Of a DNA stretch of 64,000 nt, positions 16,097 through 25,020 are shown piece by piece. Numbering within the stretch: position 1 is the first letter of the stretch; each line of letters starts with the position of its first letter. Under the pieces are notes generated by a model, which was not told the origin of the DNA, did no database searches, and saw only the letters and a program-made list of their open reading frames with translations. Source of the DNA: Acetobacterium wieringae (GTDB lineage: Bacteria > Bacillota > Clostridia > Eubacteriales > Eubacteriaceae); the NCBI RefSeq assembly GCF_026646375.1, contig NZ_JAIPPU010000005.1, positions 1 to 64,000 of the forward strand. The letters are read 5' to 3'. The translations under genes were made by a program, and so were the position numbers.

Positions 16097-16758
16097 TTTG
16101 TCCTCCTTAATAATCTTTTTTCGATAATTCCCAATAAGCCATCAGCCACAAAAGCCAGCAAGGCCACCAGCAGACTGCCAGCCACCGTCATTTCATCAAA
16201 ATTCGTGGTAATCCCCCGCCAGATCGCTACCCCCAGGCCACCGGCGCCGATAAAGGAAGCAATCCCGGCCAGAGCGATGGTCATCACCACCATGTTGCGG
16301 ATCCCAGCGATAATCACCGGTAAGGCCAGGGGAAATTGAATCTTTGACAGCAACTGCCAGGGGGTGCTGCCCATTCCCACCGCCGCCTCAAGAATCTGAT
16401 CATCTACTTCAGTGAGCCCCACATAGGTATTGCGGATTACTGGCAGCAGCCCGTAAATCACCAGGGCGATGATCGCTGTGGTATTGCCGATGCCGGTGAT
16501 TGAGACAAAAAAACCGAACATGGCAATAGAGGGAATGGTATAAAGCACGTTAGTCAGGCCAATCACCACGCTAGCCGCTTTTTGTGATTTGGCAATCAGA
16601 ACCCCGGTGGTCACCCCCACTACCGTAATAATCACAATCGCAATCAGACTCAGCACCAGATGCTGGAGCAGCAGTTCAATAAAAAAGTCGCTGCGGGTCT
16701 TAAGCAATTCGCCTAAATTTTTAATGAATTCCATCGGCATTTCCGTCTCTTTCATCAT
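16093..16758 (-). CDS. glycine betaine/choline-type ABC permease (OpuCB-like)
   Basis: A 221-aa permease with LQHLVLSLIAIVIITVVGV, NVLYTIPSIAMFGFF, the EAA-type loop DDQILEAAVGMGSTPWQLLSKIQFPLALP and IGAGGLGVAIWRG, all typical of OpuCB/OpuCD. First gene of the three-gene operon. The 5' end is uncertain: no good ribosome site precedes the ATG pair at 16758/16755, and the ATG at 16740 is also possible. Only one permease gene is present, where opuC operons often have two, so a homodimer is expected. Confidence 0.88.
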   Translation of the reverse strand: MMKETEMPMEFIKNLGELLKTRSDFFIELLLQHLVLSLIAIVIITVVGVTTGVLIAKSQKAASVVIGLTNVLYTIPSIAMFGFFVSITGIGNTTAIIALVIYGLLPVIRNTYVGLTEVDDQILEAAVGMGSTPWQLLSKIQFPLALPVIIAGIRNMVVMTIALAGIASFIGAGGLGVAIWRGITTNFDEMTVAGSLLVALLAFVADGLLGIIEKRLLRRTK

Positions 16759-17107
16759 GTTTTAAATTATTTTGACCCCGTCGTCAGCGACTGCCATCAA
16801 TCCGACCGATTTAACTGGAAACCCTCAATATCGTTTGCCAGACGACTGCATGGCTACTGCCATTAATTGACCAATGGCAAAACAACCCAGCCTTCCATTT
16901 GTTATTACCAGACATTCTAGTTTATACCCAAATATTTTTGTCTGACACAAGGTAATTCCAAAGATCGTCTTGACACGGTTAATCATCTCCCATTGTGTTC
17001 TAATGGCCGCCAATAATTCCGCTTAATTTTTATTTATAGGTGAATATTTTTAATTCATTTGGGTAGGCATCTAATAGGATTAAGATTCACACCCGAAAGG
17101 AGAACCA
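16759..17107. other. 349-base gap between divergent units
   Basis: The region separates the osmolyte operon (minus) from the flavodoxin-like pair (plus). A 62-codon minus frame at 16825-17013 lacks an RBS and any recognisable motif. A possible minus promoter with TATAAA and weak TTGTGT lies near 16919-16949. Nothing else is supported. Confidence 0.4.
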
Positions 17108-17611
17108 ATGAAACTAATCATTCACGACTTAAACCAAAGTGAAGCTGATCGTTTATTCGGACATCATCCTGACGACGCAATCTTAATTGGAAAAGATCAG
17201 GAAATTCACCAATGTGTTGGCTGTTTTGGCTGCTGGGTTGAAACACCGGGATTCTGCAAAATAAAAGATGACTTTTGCGATATTGGAAAACGGATGGCCC
17301 AAAGCGACGAGGTCGAAATCGTTAGTCGCTGCCTTTATGGGGGGTTCAGCCCCTTTGTTAAGAACGTCCTGGACCGCACCCTGCCTTACCATCAACCCTA
17401 CCTCACAATCAGAGACGGCGAAATGCATCAGAAAGACCGATATAAAAATCATGTGAATCTAACCGTTCGGTTTTATGGTGACGATATCACCCTGCCGGAG
17501 AAAACCACGGCAGAAAGATTTGTGGAGTATAACGGGGTCGACCTCGATGCCCAATCCCATACTGTTAGCTTTTACAAAAATATCGAAGAAATGGAGGCCG
17601 CACGACAATGA
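17108..17611 (+). CDS. flavodoxin/NADPH-dependent FMN-reductase-like protein lacking the N-terminal phosphate loop
   Basis: A 167-aa protein. After a short N-terminus it has IHQCVGCFGCWVETPGFCKIKDDF, the CxxCxxC...C pattern found in flavodoxin-like reductases and iron-sulfur flavoproteins, then SRCLYGGFSPFVKNVLDRTLPYHQPY, the usual flavodoxin-fold middle. The first beta strand and the FMN phosphate-binding loop (normally GSPR-type) are absent. Start ATG behind AAAGGAG. It overlaps the next gene by ATGA; that product has the phosphate loop but not the cysteines, so the two probably form a complex. Confidence 0.75.
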   Translation: MKLIIHDLNQSEADRLFGHHPDDAILIGKDQEIHQCVGCFGCWVETPGFCKIKDDFCDIGKRMAQSDEVEIVSRCLYGGFSPFVKNVLDRTLPYHQPYLTIRDGEMHQKDRYKNHVNLTVRFYGDDITLPEKTTAERFVEYNGVDLDAQSHTVSFYKNIEEMEAARQ

Positions 17612-18240
17612 AAATTGGATTGATCAACGGTAGTCCCAAAGCTATCGGCAGTACCTCGGAAGTGCTGCTTGACGAACTGAAAGGACTGATCCCTGACGAT
17701 CATGATCTGGTCAGTGTTGGGATGCATCATGCCATGCTTAGTTCTACCCAGTTGGAAGACATCGCCAGTTGTGATGTCCTGGTTTTTGCGCTGCCGATGT
17801 ATATGGGCGGAATCCCCTCACATATGCTTCACTGCCTAATGCAATTGGAAAAAGCCCTGGTTGAATCGCCGCATCCCATAACTGTTTACGCCATCGTCAA
17901 CAATGGCCACTATGAAGGGATTCAAAACGAAACAACCATCGCCATGATCAAAAACTGGACCAACCGGGCCCATCTAAAATGGGGTCAGGGTATCGGTATC
18001 GGAACTGGTCTAATGATCGCCCTGGCAAAAGATGTCCCGATGGGACATGGAACGAAAAAAAATCTGGCCCATCCTTACAGCACCTTTGTCAATAATCTGC
18101 TGGATCGGCAATCCGGCGATAACCTCTATGTCAACCCCACCTACCCCCGTTTCGCCTTATTGCAGGGCGCCAATCACGACTGGACCAAACAAGGCAAGGC
18201 CCACGGATTGCGCAAAAAAGACTTAACCCTGGCACCTTAA
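17608..18240 (+). CDS. flavodoxin-like FMN-binding protein
   Basis: A 210-aa protein with an N-terminal flavodoxin-fold phosphate loop (MKIGLINGSPKAIGSTSEVL) and YMGGIPSHMLHCLMQLE where the flavin-contact loop occurs. The cysteine motif of many NADPH-dependent FMN reductases is missing. C-terminal half is longer than in simple flavodoxins and unassigned. Translationally coupled to the previous gene (overlap ATGA). A redox function with FMN is likely; substrates unknown. Confidence 0.75.
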   Translation: MKIGLINGSPKAIGSTSEVLLDELKGLIPDDHDLVSVGMHHAMLSSTQLEDIASCDVLVFALPMYMGGIPSHMLHCLMQLEKALVESPHPITVYAIVNNGHYEGIQNETTIAMIKNWTNRAHLKWGQGIGIGTGLMIALAKDVPMGHGTKKNLAHPYSTFVNNLLDRQSGDNLYVNPTYPRFALLQGANHDWTKQGKAHGLRKKDLTLAP

Positions 18241-18242
18241 AA

Positions 18243-18278
18243 CAACAACGACCTCCACATCAGTGGAGGTCGTTGTTG
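18243..18278. terminator. hairpin after the flavodoxin pair
   Basis: CAACAACGACCTCCAC (18243-18258) and GTGGAGGTCGTTGTTG (18263-18278), a 16-bp perfect stem with four-base loop. No U run on the plus strand; on the minus strand it is followed by TTTT. Confidence 0.65.
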
Positions 18279-18427
18279 TCGATAAACTACCGTACCGACC
18301 AATTGTTAATCTGTTGTATGCGCACAATTCGTACAGTTGCTATTAAAGATTCGGCTAATTATGACCGTTTCAGCGCAACTGTTCGCCTTGAGGCACACAA
18401 CATGATCTAACAATTGTCGGTACTGGG
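18279..18427 (+). repeat. palindromic repeat element, copy 1
   Basis: The ends are inverted repeats: CCGTACCGACCAATTGTTA (18290-18308) against TAACAATTGTCGGTACTGG (18408-18426). The interior holds a second inverted pair ACAGTTGC/GCGCAACTGT. The sequence TCGATAAACT, the left end and the right end recur, reverse-complemented, in copy 2 at 33279-33392, while the interiors differ. It looks like a small non-autonomous mobile element (MITE-like) or a repeated structured RNA/terminator module, placed between convergent genes. Confidence 0.65.
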
Positions 18428-18445
18428 TTAGCTTTTTTAACGTCT

Positions 18446-18474
18446 GAGACCTCCACGTCTGTGGAGGTCTCTTT
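18446..18474. terminator. hairpin after the GGDEF-EAL gene
   Basis: GAGACCTCCAC / GTGGAGGTCTC with loop GTCT. Its core GACCTCCAC/GTGGAGGTC is the same as the hairpin at 18243-18278, so the two matching hairpins bracket the repeat element. Confidence 0.6.
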
Positions 18475-18479
18475 ATGGC

Positions 18480-21400
18480 TTAATGTATTAAGCTCAGCTG
18501 CTTCTCAAAGTCGGCTGCAGGCAGCGGTTCGCCCCAGTAATAGCCCTGAACCTCATGACAGCCTTTTTCCTGGAGAAAAGCCAGCTGTGCCTGGCTTTCC
18601 ACACCTTCGGCAACTACCAAAAGCCCCAACTTCTGGGCCAGATGGATCATCACCGAAATAATCGATTCATCCTTGGGATTAACTCCGATACCCCAGATAA
18701 AGGAACCATCGATTTTGATGCGATCCACCGGCAGGTCGTTTAAGCGGCTCAAGGACGAAAACTCGGTACCAAAATCATCAATGCTAATGCCCAACCCCAG
18801 TGCCTTAAGCTGGTGAAGGGTCAGAATCATCCCACAAGATTCGGCCATGGCGATGGTCTCGGTGATTTCCAGCTCCAGATATTGCCCGGCCAGGCCGGTT
18901 TCGGTCAGGCATTTCTCAACAATAGCAGTCAGATCACTGTCAAATTGCGCCGCCGACAGATTGACCGCTACCGGCAATGGCCTAAATCCCTGCGCCTGCC
19001 AGGCTTTGTTTTGGGCGCAGGCAGTCTTAAATACCCATTGGCCAATTTCACTCATCAACCCTTTTTGCTCGGCAATCGGAATAAATACCCCTGGAAGAAT
19101 CATTCCCAGTTCCGGATGTTGCCACCGTAGCAGAGCCTCATAGCCAACCATCGTTTGGCTGCTTACATCAAATTTGGGCTGATAGTAAAGCGCTAGTTGC
19201 TGCCGCTCCAGAGCCCGATGGAGACTGTTGGTCAAGATCATTTTTTCCCGGATACAATTTTTCATCTCCTCAGAACAAAACACTACTTGTCCCTTGCCAT
19301 TTTTTTTGGCGTCATACATGGCCAAATCGGCATGTTTGATCAGTGCCGAAACCGTCTCCCCATCTTCTGGAAAGACAGCGATTCCGCCACTTGCCGAAAT
19401 ATAAAACTCCTGCTCCCCCAGACACACGGGCTCTTTAAAAACTGCCATCAGTTGCCTTGCCACATCAAGCAGCTCATTCTTATGATTCAGCTGTGAAACC
19501 ATGATCAAAAATTCATCTCCGCCAAACCGGGCCAGAGAATCGCCTTTACGCATATTGTCTGACAACCGTTGGCCGATATGGTTAAGTAGGTGATCGCCCC
19601 AGTCATGCCCCATGGTATCATTGACTTCCTTGAATCCATCAAGATCCACAAAAATAACACCCAGCTGACTACCGTTTGACTTCATAGCAGCCATTGATTT
19701 TTCCAGTTGTTCATGAAAAAACACCCGATTGGGTAAACCCGTCAGCGTATCATAATAAGCCCGGCAGTGAATTTCGTTTTCATTCTCAACCTTACCGATG
19801 GCATCAGCCAGCGTATTCGCCAAGACGCGCAACAATTCCGGATCCGTCAGCGCTGGCACTTTGGCTTTTCCGATTTTGTCAAAGCCCAGAAAGCCAATGA
19901 TTGTTTCCCGGCTCTGAATCGGAATAAGTAGCATTGCGGTGATTCCCTGCTGCACCATCATCGCTTTTTCCGGTTGGGCTTCAGCCGGTAGTTCATCGCA
20001 GGATCGCAGATAAACCAATTGATTATTAAAAATTGTTTTGGTAAACCAGGGGAACTTAGTCTGCCGGATATCTTCGTTAAGATTCACCGACGGAAAGTAG
20101 GGCTCGGCCAGCCACTCATTGGTGCAGCGCAGTTCACCCGAATCCTGAAAAAAACGTCCCACAAAAACCCGGTCGGCATTCATAATTTCACCACTGGTTT
20201 TTAATAAATACTGAACCTTCTCGTCAAAGTTGTTGGCAGACACCGACACAAATTGAGTCGTGACCTGGGAGATCATCTTTTGAAAACTGATCTGGCGGTT
20301 ATTCTCGGTCAGTCTGGCAATATAAATGCGATTGGTATAACCCGCCAAGAGAATGGCCACCAGGCAGATAAAAAGTCTGGCCAGATATTCCCGGGTGCCC
20401 ACATTGACCCATTGATCGGATTTCCATAAGACGATCACCAGACCACTAATAACGGTCACGGTCGCCAACAGTATAAACATTCTCTTTTGTTTAAAAACGA
20501 TGGTTACTGATAAAAAAATCAGAGGCACTGCCCACACTACATTGGTCAGATAGGTACCGGGGCGAAAAAGTGACAGCGGAATGGCCACCGCCATCAACGC
20601 CGCGATCATCCGATCCTGATTGGCAATTGACAGTCCCGAAAAAGGCAGACTGTAAATAAACAGCCCCAGAACCAGATCGATGGTACTGACCGCCATTAAG
20701 CGCCATAACGGGAGATTGAAAAAGATAGCATTCCCCAAACCAATAACACTGATCACCACAAAAATCATCGCTATTGATCGAAACAGGCCCCGATGGGTTT
20801 CATCGCTGAGAATTTCACTGAACTTAACTTTTTTGTCTGATTTCTCGGGAACCATCAGTTTATACTTCTTGACATCAAAGGCAAAGGCCGTCACCGGAAT
20901 CAGTATAATAATCGGTGCCACCGAGGGAATCGGGTAAGCCAGCAGGTTGTTTGCCATCATTTCGGTGAGCGTACCCAAAGCAATCGCAATCGCAAAGGCC
21001 AGTAATAGCCAGAAGGCCTGTTGTTGTTTTCGGCGGTCTGGGGTGCTCCGGTACCACTGAAACAAAAGTCCCAGTGTCAGCAACGAAAAACTCAGGTAAT
21101 AAAGATTGTAAAAGATATCCCAGAAATTGTTGACAGGAATATTTCCCCATCCCATTGGGGTTTGAACCAGATTGTACTGGGCATCAGCCAGCTGGGGAAA
21201 CAGGGCAAAAACTGCAATCGTGATCACTGCTGGCAGATAAATGGCAATTCGAATCTTAAGATTACCCAACCACTGCTGGTGTTCGGTTAAAATCAACATA
21301 AAATGGAGCATCACACTAAAGGCAACACCCCAGCCCAGGGCCGCAATCCGCCGCCAGATCAGCACACTCTGGACATCACTTAGGGTATTTGAAATGGCAA

Positions 21401-21551
21401 AGCCAAAGGCCCATACCGCATAGCTCATGCATAACCAGAAAAAAACCTGATTGAGCTGTTCTTTTTTGTTGAGAAACAAACAGAAAAATCCCAGGCAGCT
21501 ATATAGAATAAATATCAAATAGAATAAAATAGAAATTTGGGTTTGCTGCAT
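18480..21551 (-). CDS. membrane GAF-GGDEF-EAL cyclic-di-GMP turnover protein, paralogue A
   Basis: A 1023-aa protein: seven-helix N-terminal membrane sensor (about 1-235), a second hydrophobic group (about 255-415), a GAF-like domain (about 425-595), GGDEF (about 600-760) and EAL (about 775-1015). The diguanylate cyclase site is intact (RFGGDEF). The phosphodiesterase site keeps YEALLRW, NLS, LELEITET, DRIKID, AEGVES and QGYYWGEP, but loop 6 reads DDFGTEFSSL rather than DDFGTGYSSL. Both activities are possible. Start behind AAGGGG. It is 121 bases downstream of a close paralogue, so a tandem duplication. Confidence 0.9.
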   Translation of the reverse strand: MQQTQISILFYLIFILYSCLGFFCLFLNKKEQLNQVFFWLCMSYAVWAFGFAISNTLSDVQSVLIWRRIAALGWGVAFSVMLHFMLILTEHQQWLGNLKIRIAIYLPAVITIAVFALFPQLADAQYNLVQTPMGWGNIPVNNFWDIFYNLYYLSFSLLTLGLLFQWYRSTPDRRKQQQAFWLLLAFAIAIALGTLTEMMANNLLAYPIPSVAPIIILIPVTAFAFDVKKYKLMVPEKSDKKVKFSEILSDETHRGLFRSIAMIFVVISVIGLGNAIFFNLPLWRLMAVSTIDLVLGLFIYSLPFSGLSIANQDRMIAALMAVAIPLSLFRPGTYLTNVVWAVPLIFLSVTIVFKQKRMFILLATVTVISGLVIVLWKSDQWVNVGTREYLARLFICLVAILLAGYTNRIYIARLTENNRQISFQKMISQVTTQFVSVSANNFDEKVQYLLKTSGEIMNADRVFVGRFFQDSGELRCTNEWLAEPYFPSVNLNEDIRQTKFPWFTKTIFNNQLVYLRSCDELPAEAQPEKAMMVQQGITAMLLIPIQSRETIIGFLGFDKIGKAKVPALTDPELLRVLANTLADAIGKVENENEIHCRAYYDTLTGLPNRVFFHEQLEKSMAAMKSNGSQLGVIFVDLDGFKEVNDTMGHDWGDHLLNHIGQRLSDNMRKGDSLARFGGDEFLIMVSQLNHKNELLDVARQLMAVFKEPVCLGEQEFYISASGGIAVFPEDGETVSALIKHADLAMYDAKKNGKGQVVFCSEEMKNCIREKMILTNSLHRALERQQLALYYQPKFDVSSQTMVGYEALLRWQHPELGMILPGVFIPIAEQKGLMSEIGQWVFKTACAQNKAWQAQGFRPLPVAVNLSAAQFDSDLTAIVEKCLTETGLAGQYLELEITETIAMAESCGMILTLHQLKALGLGISIDDFGTEFSSLSRLNDLPVDRIKIDGSFIWGIGVNPKDESIISVMIHLAQKLGLLVVAEGVESQAQLAFLQEKGCHEVQGYYWGEPLPAADFEKQLSLIH

Positions 21552-21672
21552 TTTATCCCCTTACGCTCTTTTTTATGTACTTGCAACCGGGCCTGGCTAG
21601 CCGTTTACGCAAATTTTTCTTGCGCCAGCCGCACTTCCTGACAAACGAGCCTACTCGCCCCATCGCTTACCG

Positions 21673-24600
21673 TTAGTTTATCCCGGCAAACTGCCTGGCA
21701 TAAATTTCTGCTTCAATTGCTGCCGCCGATACCGGCTTGGAGAAATAAAATCCCTGGATTTCATCACATCCATGCGCCTGAAGAAAAGCCAGCTGTTCGG
21801 CTGTTTCCACCCCTTCGGCAGTGACGGCCAAGCCCAATTCCCGGGCCAGATCGATCATGACCGTGACCAACACTTCATCCCGGGGCTTCACCCCGATTCC
21901 CCAGACAAATTGACGATCAATCTTAATCCGATCAACCGGCAGATTCTTGAGTCGGTTCATCGATGAAAAAGCCGTGCCAAAATCATCAATACTGAGATCC
22001 AAGCCCAGCTTTTTTAAGGCTTGCAGTTGCCGGATAACGTACTGGGAGCTTCTCATGGCAACCCCTTCAGTGATTTCCAGTTCCAGATATTGGGGTTTAA
22101 GCCCAGTTTCAGCCAGACAATTCTTAATAATCCGCTCCAGATTGGAACTGCGAAACTGCTCCACCGATAAGTTCACCCCCATCCGCACTGGCTTGTAGCC
22201 CTGATCCTGCCACAACTTGTTCTGAGCACAGGCGGTTTTCAAAACCCATTCACCGATACCGCTAATGAGTCCACTTTGCTCCGCCAGCGGAATAAACACC
22301 TCCGGGGAAATCAGTCCCCGCTCAGGATGCTGCCACCGCAACAGCGCTTCAAATCCGTTTATTTCCAGGGTACTGGCACAAATCTGCGGTTGATAATGCA
22401 ACAACAGCTCTCCTTTTGCCAGCGCCTGATGAAGACTGGTCGTCAGTGTCATCTTTTCCAAAACTGCTGCTTTCATCGTCCCGGAACAGTAGGCAATCCG
22501 ACCCTTGCCGCTTTTTTTAGCGGCGTACATGGCCAGATCGGCATTTTTTATCAGGGTATGAACCGTTTCACCATCCTGAGGATAAACAGCGATCCCGCCA
22601 CTACCGGAGAGGTACAGTTCCTGTTCAGCTACCAGCATCGGCCGATGAAAAATCGACATCACCTGCTCAGCCATTCTTTCCAGTTCACTGGGCTTTGAAA
22701 TCTGCGGAACCATAATCAAAAATTCATCGCCACCAAACCGCCCCACCAGATCAACGTGTCCAAGACAGTCCGTCAGGCGTTTGCCAATCCGGGATAGTAA
22801 CTGGTCTCCCCAGTCATGGCCCAGGGTATCGTTGATTTCCTTAAAACCATCCAGATCAAAAAATATTACGCCCAAGCTCTTTTGGGTTTTTCGGGCCAGA
22901 TCGATAGCCTGTTCCAGCCGCCTAAAAAACAGCGACCGATTCGGGATACCGGTGAGCGGATCGTAGTAAGCCAAATAATTCATATCATTCTCAGCATCAA
23001 CTTTGGCAATGGCGTCAGCGAGAATATTGGCCAGCAGCTGCAACCAATCCCGATTAATCCCCCTCAGACCCTTGCGGCCATCCAGTACATCAAAACCCAG
23101 TAACCCGATAATACGGTGATTACTCTGAATCGGTACCAGAATCCGGGATCGGACTTTTTGCTTTTTAAGCGCCAACTGCTCTGCCTCCGCTTCAGCTGGT
23201 AGCCGATCAACACTGGGGATGTAGACGATATCATTCTTTAAGATTTGGCTGACACTCCAGGATAACTGTTCTTCCCCTTGGGCGTGTTCAATCGAACCCT
23301 TCAGAGATTTGATGCCATCGCCTAACCATTCATGGGAATATATAACGATGTTGTCATGACGGGAAAAGCGCCCCAGATAAACCCGATCCGTTCCGGCAAA
23401 AAGACCGCTCTGCTCAAGCAGGCGATTGACTTTCTCATCAAAATTATCACGGTTTGTGGTAACAAAATCGGCCGACAGCTTTGCAATCATTTTTTGAAAG
23501 GCATCCTGTCGGCTGTTTTCCTTTAGTCGTAACACATAAATCTGAGTAATAATAGCGGTCAGTCCGACGCCAATCATGTAGAACAAGAGCCGGTAACAAT
23601 AGAGCCGCTGATCCACAAGGATCCCATAATCCGGTAGCAGTAGCCAGAATAACAGTTCCAGTAGCAGTGTTAAGAATCCCAGACCCAAAAATATATTCCG
23701 GTTATTGAAAATCACTGTGAGCATCATAAAAAAGATTGGAACCGGCCAGATAATATTGCTGAATTCTGCATTAAAATGCAGCAGCATCACCACAGGCATC
23801 ATAAACCCCACCATCAAACCTAAGGCATTCTCCTGCGCCGTGATGGACGTAAGAAAATAGGGAATGGCCATCACAACCGCCCCCATCATCACCAGTAAAA
23901 AATTTAAAAACATACCGGTAATCCGGGTATCACCATTGGCGATCCGGCCATAAAAATTCAGGACACTGCCGACAATCAATACAAAGCTGATGTACTTGTA
24001 GAGCCTGGAGCGGCTAAACGCTGTCAGAATCATGCCTTCCTGCTGGGCATCATTGTGACTGTCTGGGGCTGATATCATTCCATATTTATGGATCAGATAA
24101 AAGATTGCCGCCACTGGAAAAATCACCTCCACCGGAGCCAGCGACGGAATCCAGCGGTCTGGCTGGCTGGCCAACACAAAATCGGTGATGGTTCCTAAAA
24201 AAAAGGCCCCACCAAAAGAAACCATCAGAAGCATGGCTTTGGTTCGATCCGCAGAATTCTTTCGTTTTTTATACCAGCGAACCAGTAACAGCATCGAAAC
24301 ATAGGTAAAACTGAGATAATAACAAAGAAACATCAGATTAAACCATTGCGCATCTGTCGTGGAAATCCATCCGCCATCGGTTTTAACCATCGCGATGTGA
24401 CCATATTCCGGCATGCTATAAATCAAAAAAGCGATAAGATTAATCAAAGCCGGGATATAGAGCACCGCTAACAACAACCCTTTTTTATCGGCTTGACTCC
24501 AGGGAGCATTTCTAAGAAGAATAATGACGTGCAGAAAAATACTGTAAGCCACCCCCCAACCAAGTACCGAGAAACGCCGCCAGAACAACGCTTCGGCAGC

Positions 24601-24780
24601 TGTCGCTGCCGAGTTGGTGGCCGCCCCGGTCAAACTCCAGAGGGCATAACAAAAACACAAGGCCGCAAAGACCCGGTTCAGCCGGGCGTCCTTATTGAGG
24701 GTTAAAGTATAGGTGCCCAAAACCACATAGATGACAAATGTCAGATAGAGAGTCATGGAGATGCTATTCTGAAGTGTCAT
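21673..24780 (-). CDS. membrane GAF-GGDEF-EAL cyclic-di-GMP turnover protein, paralogue B
   Basis: A 1035-aa protein with the same order as paralogue A: 7-helix membrane sensor, second membrane block, GAF-like domain, GGDEF (RFGGDEF intact) and EAL (FEALLRW, NLSVEQF, LELEITEG, DRIKID, AEGVET, QGFYFSKP). Loop 6 is DDFGTAFSSM. The membrane halves have diverged far more than the GGDEF-EAL halves, which suggests different stimuli. Start behind AAGGAGG. The 146 bases upstream of its start show no c-di-GMP riboswitch signature. Confidence 0.9.
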   Translation of the reverse strand: MTLQNSISMTLYLTFVIYVVLGTYTLTLNKDARLNRVFAALCFCYALWSLTGAATNSAATAAEALFWRRFSVLGWGVAYSIFLHVIILLRNAPWSQADKKGLLLAVLYIPALINLIAFLIYSMPEYGHIAMVKTDGGWISTTDAQWFNLMFLCYYLSFTYVSMLLLVRWYKKRKNSADRTKAMLLMVSFGGAFFLGTITDFVLASQPDRWIPSLAPVEVIFPVAAIFYLIHKYGMISAPDSHNDAQQEGMILTAFSRSRLYKYISFVLIVGSVLNFYGRIANGDTRITGMFLNFLLVMMGAVVMAIPYFLTSITAQENALGLMVGFMMPVVMLLHFNAEFSNIIWPVPIFFMMLTVIFNNRNIFLGLGFLTLLLELLFWLLLPDYGILVDQRLYCYRLLFYMIGVGLTAIITQIYVLRLKENSRQDAFQKMIAKLSADFVTTNRDNFDEKVNRLLEQSGLFAGTDRVYLGRFSRHDNIVIYSHEWLGDGIKSLKGSIEHAQGEEQLSWSVSQILKNDIVYIPSVDRLPAEAEAEQLALKKQKVRSRILVPIQSNHRIIGLLGFDVLDGRKGLRGINRDWLQLLANILADAIAKVDAENDMNYLAYYDPLTGIPNRSLFFRRLEQAIDLARKTQKSLGVIFFDLDGFKEINDTLGHDWGDQLLSRIGKRLTDCLGHVDLVGRFGGDEFLIMVPQISKPSELERMAEQVMSIFHRPMLVAEQELYLSGSGGIAVYPQDGETVHTLIKNADLAMYAAKKSGKGRIAYCSGTMKAAVLEKMTLTTSLHQALAKGELLLHYQPQICASTLEINGFEALLRWQHPERGLISPEVFIPLAEQSGLISGIGEWVLKTACAQNKLWQDQGYKPVRMGVNLSVEQFRSSNLERIIKNCLAETGLKPQYLELEITEGVAMRSSQYVIRQLQALKKLGLDLSIDDFGTAFSSMNRLKNLPVDRIKIDRQFVWGIGVKPRDEVLVTVMIDLARELGLAVTAEGVETAEQLAFLQAHGCDEIQGFYFSKPVSAAAIEAEIYARQFAGIN

Positions 24781-24920
24781 TTGTCCTCCTTAAAAATAAT
24801 TGATCAACGCTAATTTTTCTAATTATACTATATATATAGTCGAATAATCAATTGGATATTCATTTATTGCGGTAATCAGCACTTATTTTACTGACTGGAA
24901 TTTAAATGGATTCAAACGAA

Positions 24921-24953
24921 TAGAAAAATGGCCTCCAGCGTCTGGAGGCCATT
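24921..24953 (-). terminator. terminator of the pdxA gene
   Basis: AATGGCCTCCAG (24927-24938) and CTGGAGGCCATT (24942-24953) form a perfect 12-bp stem; on the minus strand it is followed by TTTTT. It lies about 70 bases after the pdxA stop. Confidence 0.8.
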
Positions 24954-25020
24954 AAAATCCAAATTAATACCTAGTTTAAACACATCGTAATTCGGTCTGC
25001 TCCGCCACTCCGAGCAAAAC

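Noticed and set aside
21552-21672. Possible c-di-GMP riboswitch before the GGDEF-EAL genes
   Set aside because: GEMM-type conserved elements are not present here, in 24781-24926 or in 29588-30077.
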